Assembly: GCA_016713985.1 (NCBI GenBank)
Contig: JADJOD010000001.1
Location: 408,501-472,500 of the forward strand
Direction: 5' to 3'
Source of the DNA: Lewinellaceae bacterium
Lineage (GTDB): Bacteria; Bacteroidota; Bacteroidia; Chitinophagales; Saprospiraceae
DNA length: 64,000 nt
The stretch's first letter is position 1. The number at the start of each line of letters is the position of its first letter. This document shows positions 63,601-64,000 of the stretch, piece after piece. The notes beneath the pieces were generated by a model. The model did no database searches. It saw only the letters and a list, made by a program, of their open reading frames with translations, and had not been told where the DNA came from. The translations under genes and the position numbers were made by a program.

Positions 63601-63981
63601 GGGTTGAATGCGCAGGGGCAAACCACTTCTTTTTTGATGCAAGTCGCGCAGTCGAGGGTGCTGGATGTTGCGTTTGTGCCGGACAACGGGGTTTCAGGTG
63701 TTACGGCGGCCCGGCCCGGCGCGATTCCAGAAATAAAGATATATCCTAATCCGGCGGGCGACTGGTTGTGGGTGGAACTGGACGGAACGGAGCGCACAGC
63801 GGCCCGCCTGGCTGTTGTGGATGTGACCGGCAGGGATGTTTTCCGTATTTCAAACGACGGAATTCGGAGCGGCGAGCGTATTTTGTGGCAGCTAGACGTA
63901 AAAAACGCACCACCCGGCACTTATTTCCTGGTCCTGGAGAATGGGGACGGGCAATGGGTCCGGAAGTTTGTAAAATTTTAG
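60650..63981 (+). CDS. Secreted multidomain sugar dehydrogenase with PA14, SdrD B-like and T9SS sorting domains, frameshifted
   Basis: About 1111 residues. A signal peptide (MIKNLLLVFALQLVALPIQA) leads into a PQQ-type beta-propeller (SVAEGLNPTCMAYAPDGRVF, GVRNPFSMACDPVTEKIYF, GANYGWKLYQGASG), residues about 30-360. Then come an Ig-like domain (PQSVLVAEGESAVFRTQAFG), a PA14 lectin-type domain (GLAGQYFIDPQGDF..., FHVFSDDGCKLWIGDS) around 655-785, two SdrD B-like repeats (GNLGLDTNNNGIWENGEPTL; VWLDLNKNNAPDLPEP) and a type IX secretion signal (IKIYPNPAGDWLWVELDG to GTYFLVLENGDGQWVRKFVKF by position). The frame breaks at 63379; one missing base near 63360 restores ATTIALSGKVWLD. It should be exported and anchored or released by T9SS. 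A TTG two codons earlier is an alternative start. Confidence 0.85.
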
Positions 63982-64000
63982 CCGGGGTGGTGAAACGACG

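Noticed and set aside
3998..63981. Programmed frameshifting as explanation for the split genes
   Set aside because: Slips occur in both directions and at different sequence types, without conserved slippery heptamers or downstream structures, and in unrelated genes. Read error is simpler.

Overview
The window looks like a chromosomal segment of a Bacteroidota bacterium, probably of the Saprospiria/Lewinella-Haliscomenobacter type (inference, no marker phylogeny done). The grounds are a TonB receptor with a carboxypeptidase-like N-terminal domain, a C-terminal type IX secretion sorting domain, many lipoproteins, an ATP-type PEP carboxykinase, an M49 peptidase, TAnnTTTG promoter boxes, weak Shine-Dalgarno use and roughly 50-55 % GC. 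No rRNA, phage, transposase or cas gene is visible.

Layout. 1-6.4 kb, minus strand: nadC (partial), thioredoxin-like protein, thrS, a bile-acid-symporter-like transporter, a PQQ sugar dehydrogenase and an alpha/beta hydrolase. 6.5-11.7 kb: a D-Ala-D-Ala dipeptidase lipoprotein, then exopolysaccharide genes (GT2, sugar transferase with a receiver-like N-terminus, response regulator, second GT2). 11.9-24 kb: TonB receptor, beta-mannosidase, a peroxiredoxin-like protein without its catalytic Cys, tRNA-Gln, radical SAM protein, O-antigen-ligase-like protein, proline dehydrogenase, aroE and a DUF4139 protein. 24-31.6 kb: a LOG-family protein, then an ECF sigma factor with a TPR membrane anti-sigma-like partner, divergent from an operon of two single-pass, periplasm-facing proteins, one with a PKD-type motif and one a TPR-CHAT protease. 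31.7-36.1 kb: pckA, a lipoprotein and an M49 peptidase. 36.2-37.3 kb: an orphan CRISPR array with a decayed distal end. 37.7-50.4 kb: lipoprotein, PIG-L deacetylase, SWIM protein, broken dadA-like gene, panD, asnS, RsbW-like kinase, ybeY, DUF1963, HAD and a 2-oxoacid dehydrogenase E2. 50.6-64 kb: Cys-rich exported protein, DinB, DUF4143 ATPase, UvrD/AddA-like helicase, a TPR/YaiO-like barrel protein plus GT2 pair, and a large multidomain sugar dehydrogenase with a T9SS tail.

Two features cut across the window. First, thirteen genes carry single-base frameshifts, about eight of them in homopolymers or short single-base runs. In most, the sequence on both sides is a good match to one protein family. 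This pattern fits uncorrected read errors better than gene decay, so I give full gene spans and mark each shift. Second, many intergenic gaps hold long inverted or tandem repeats (perfect 31-bp and 28-bp arms, GGCAGT hexamers, 23-bp units), and several of them run into the 3' ends of genes.

The best candidate for an undescribed system is the sigma / TPR anti-sigma / PKD-TM / TPR-CHAT-TM cluster at 25.3-31.6 kb.
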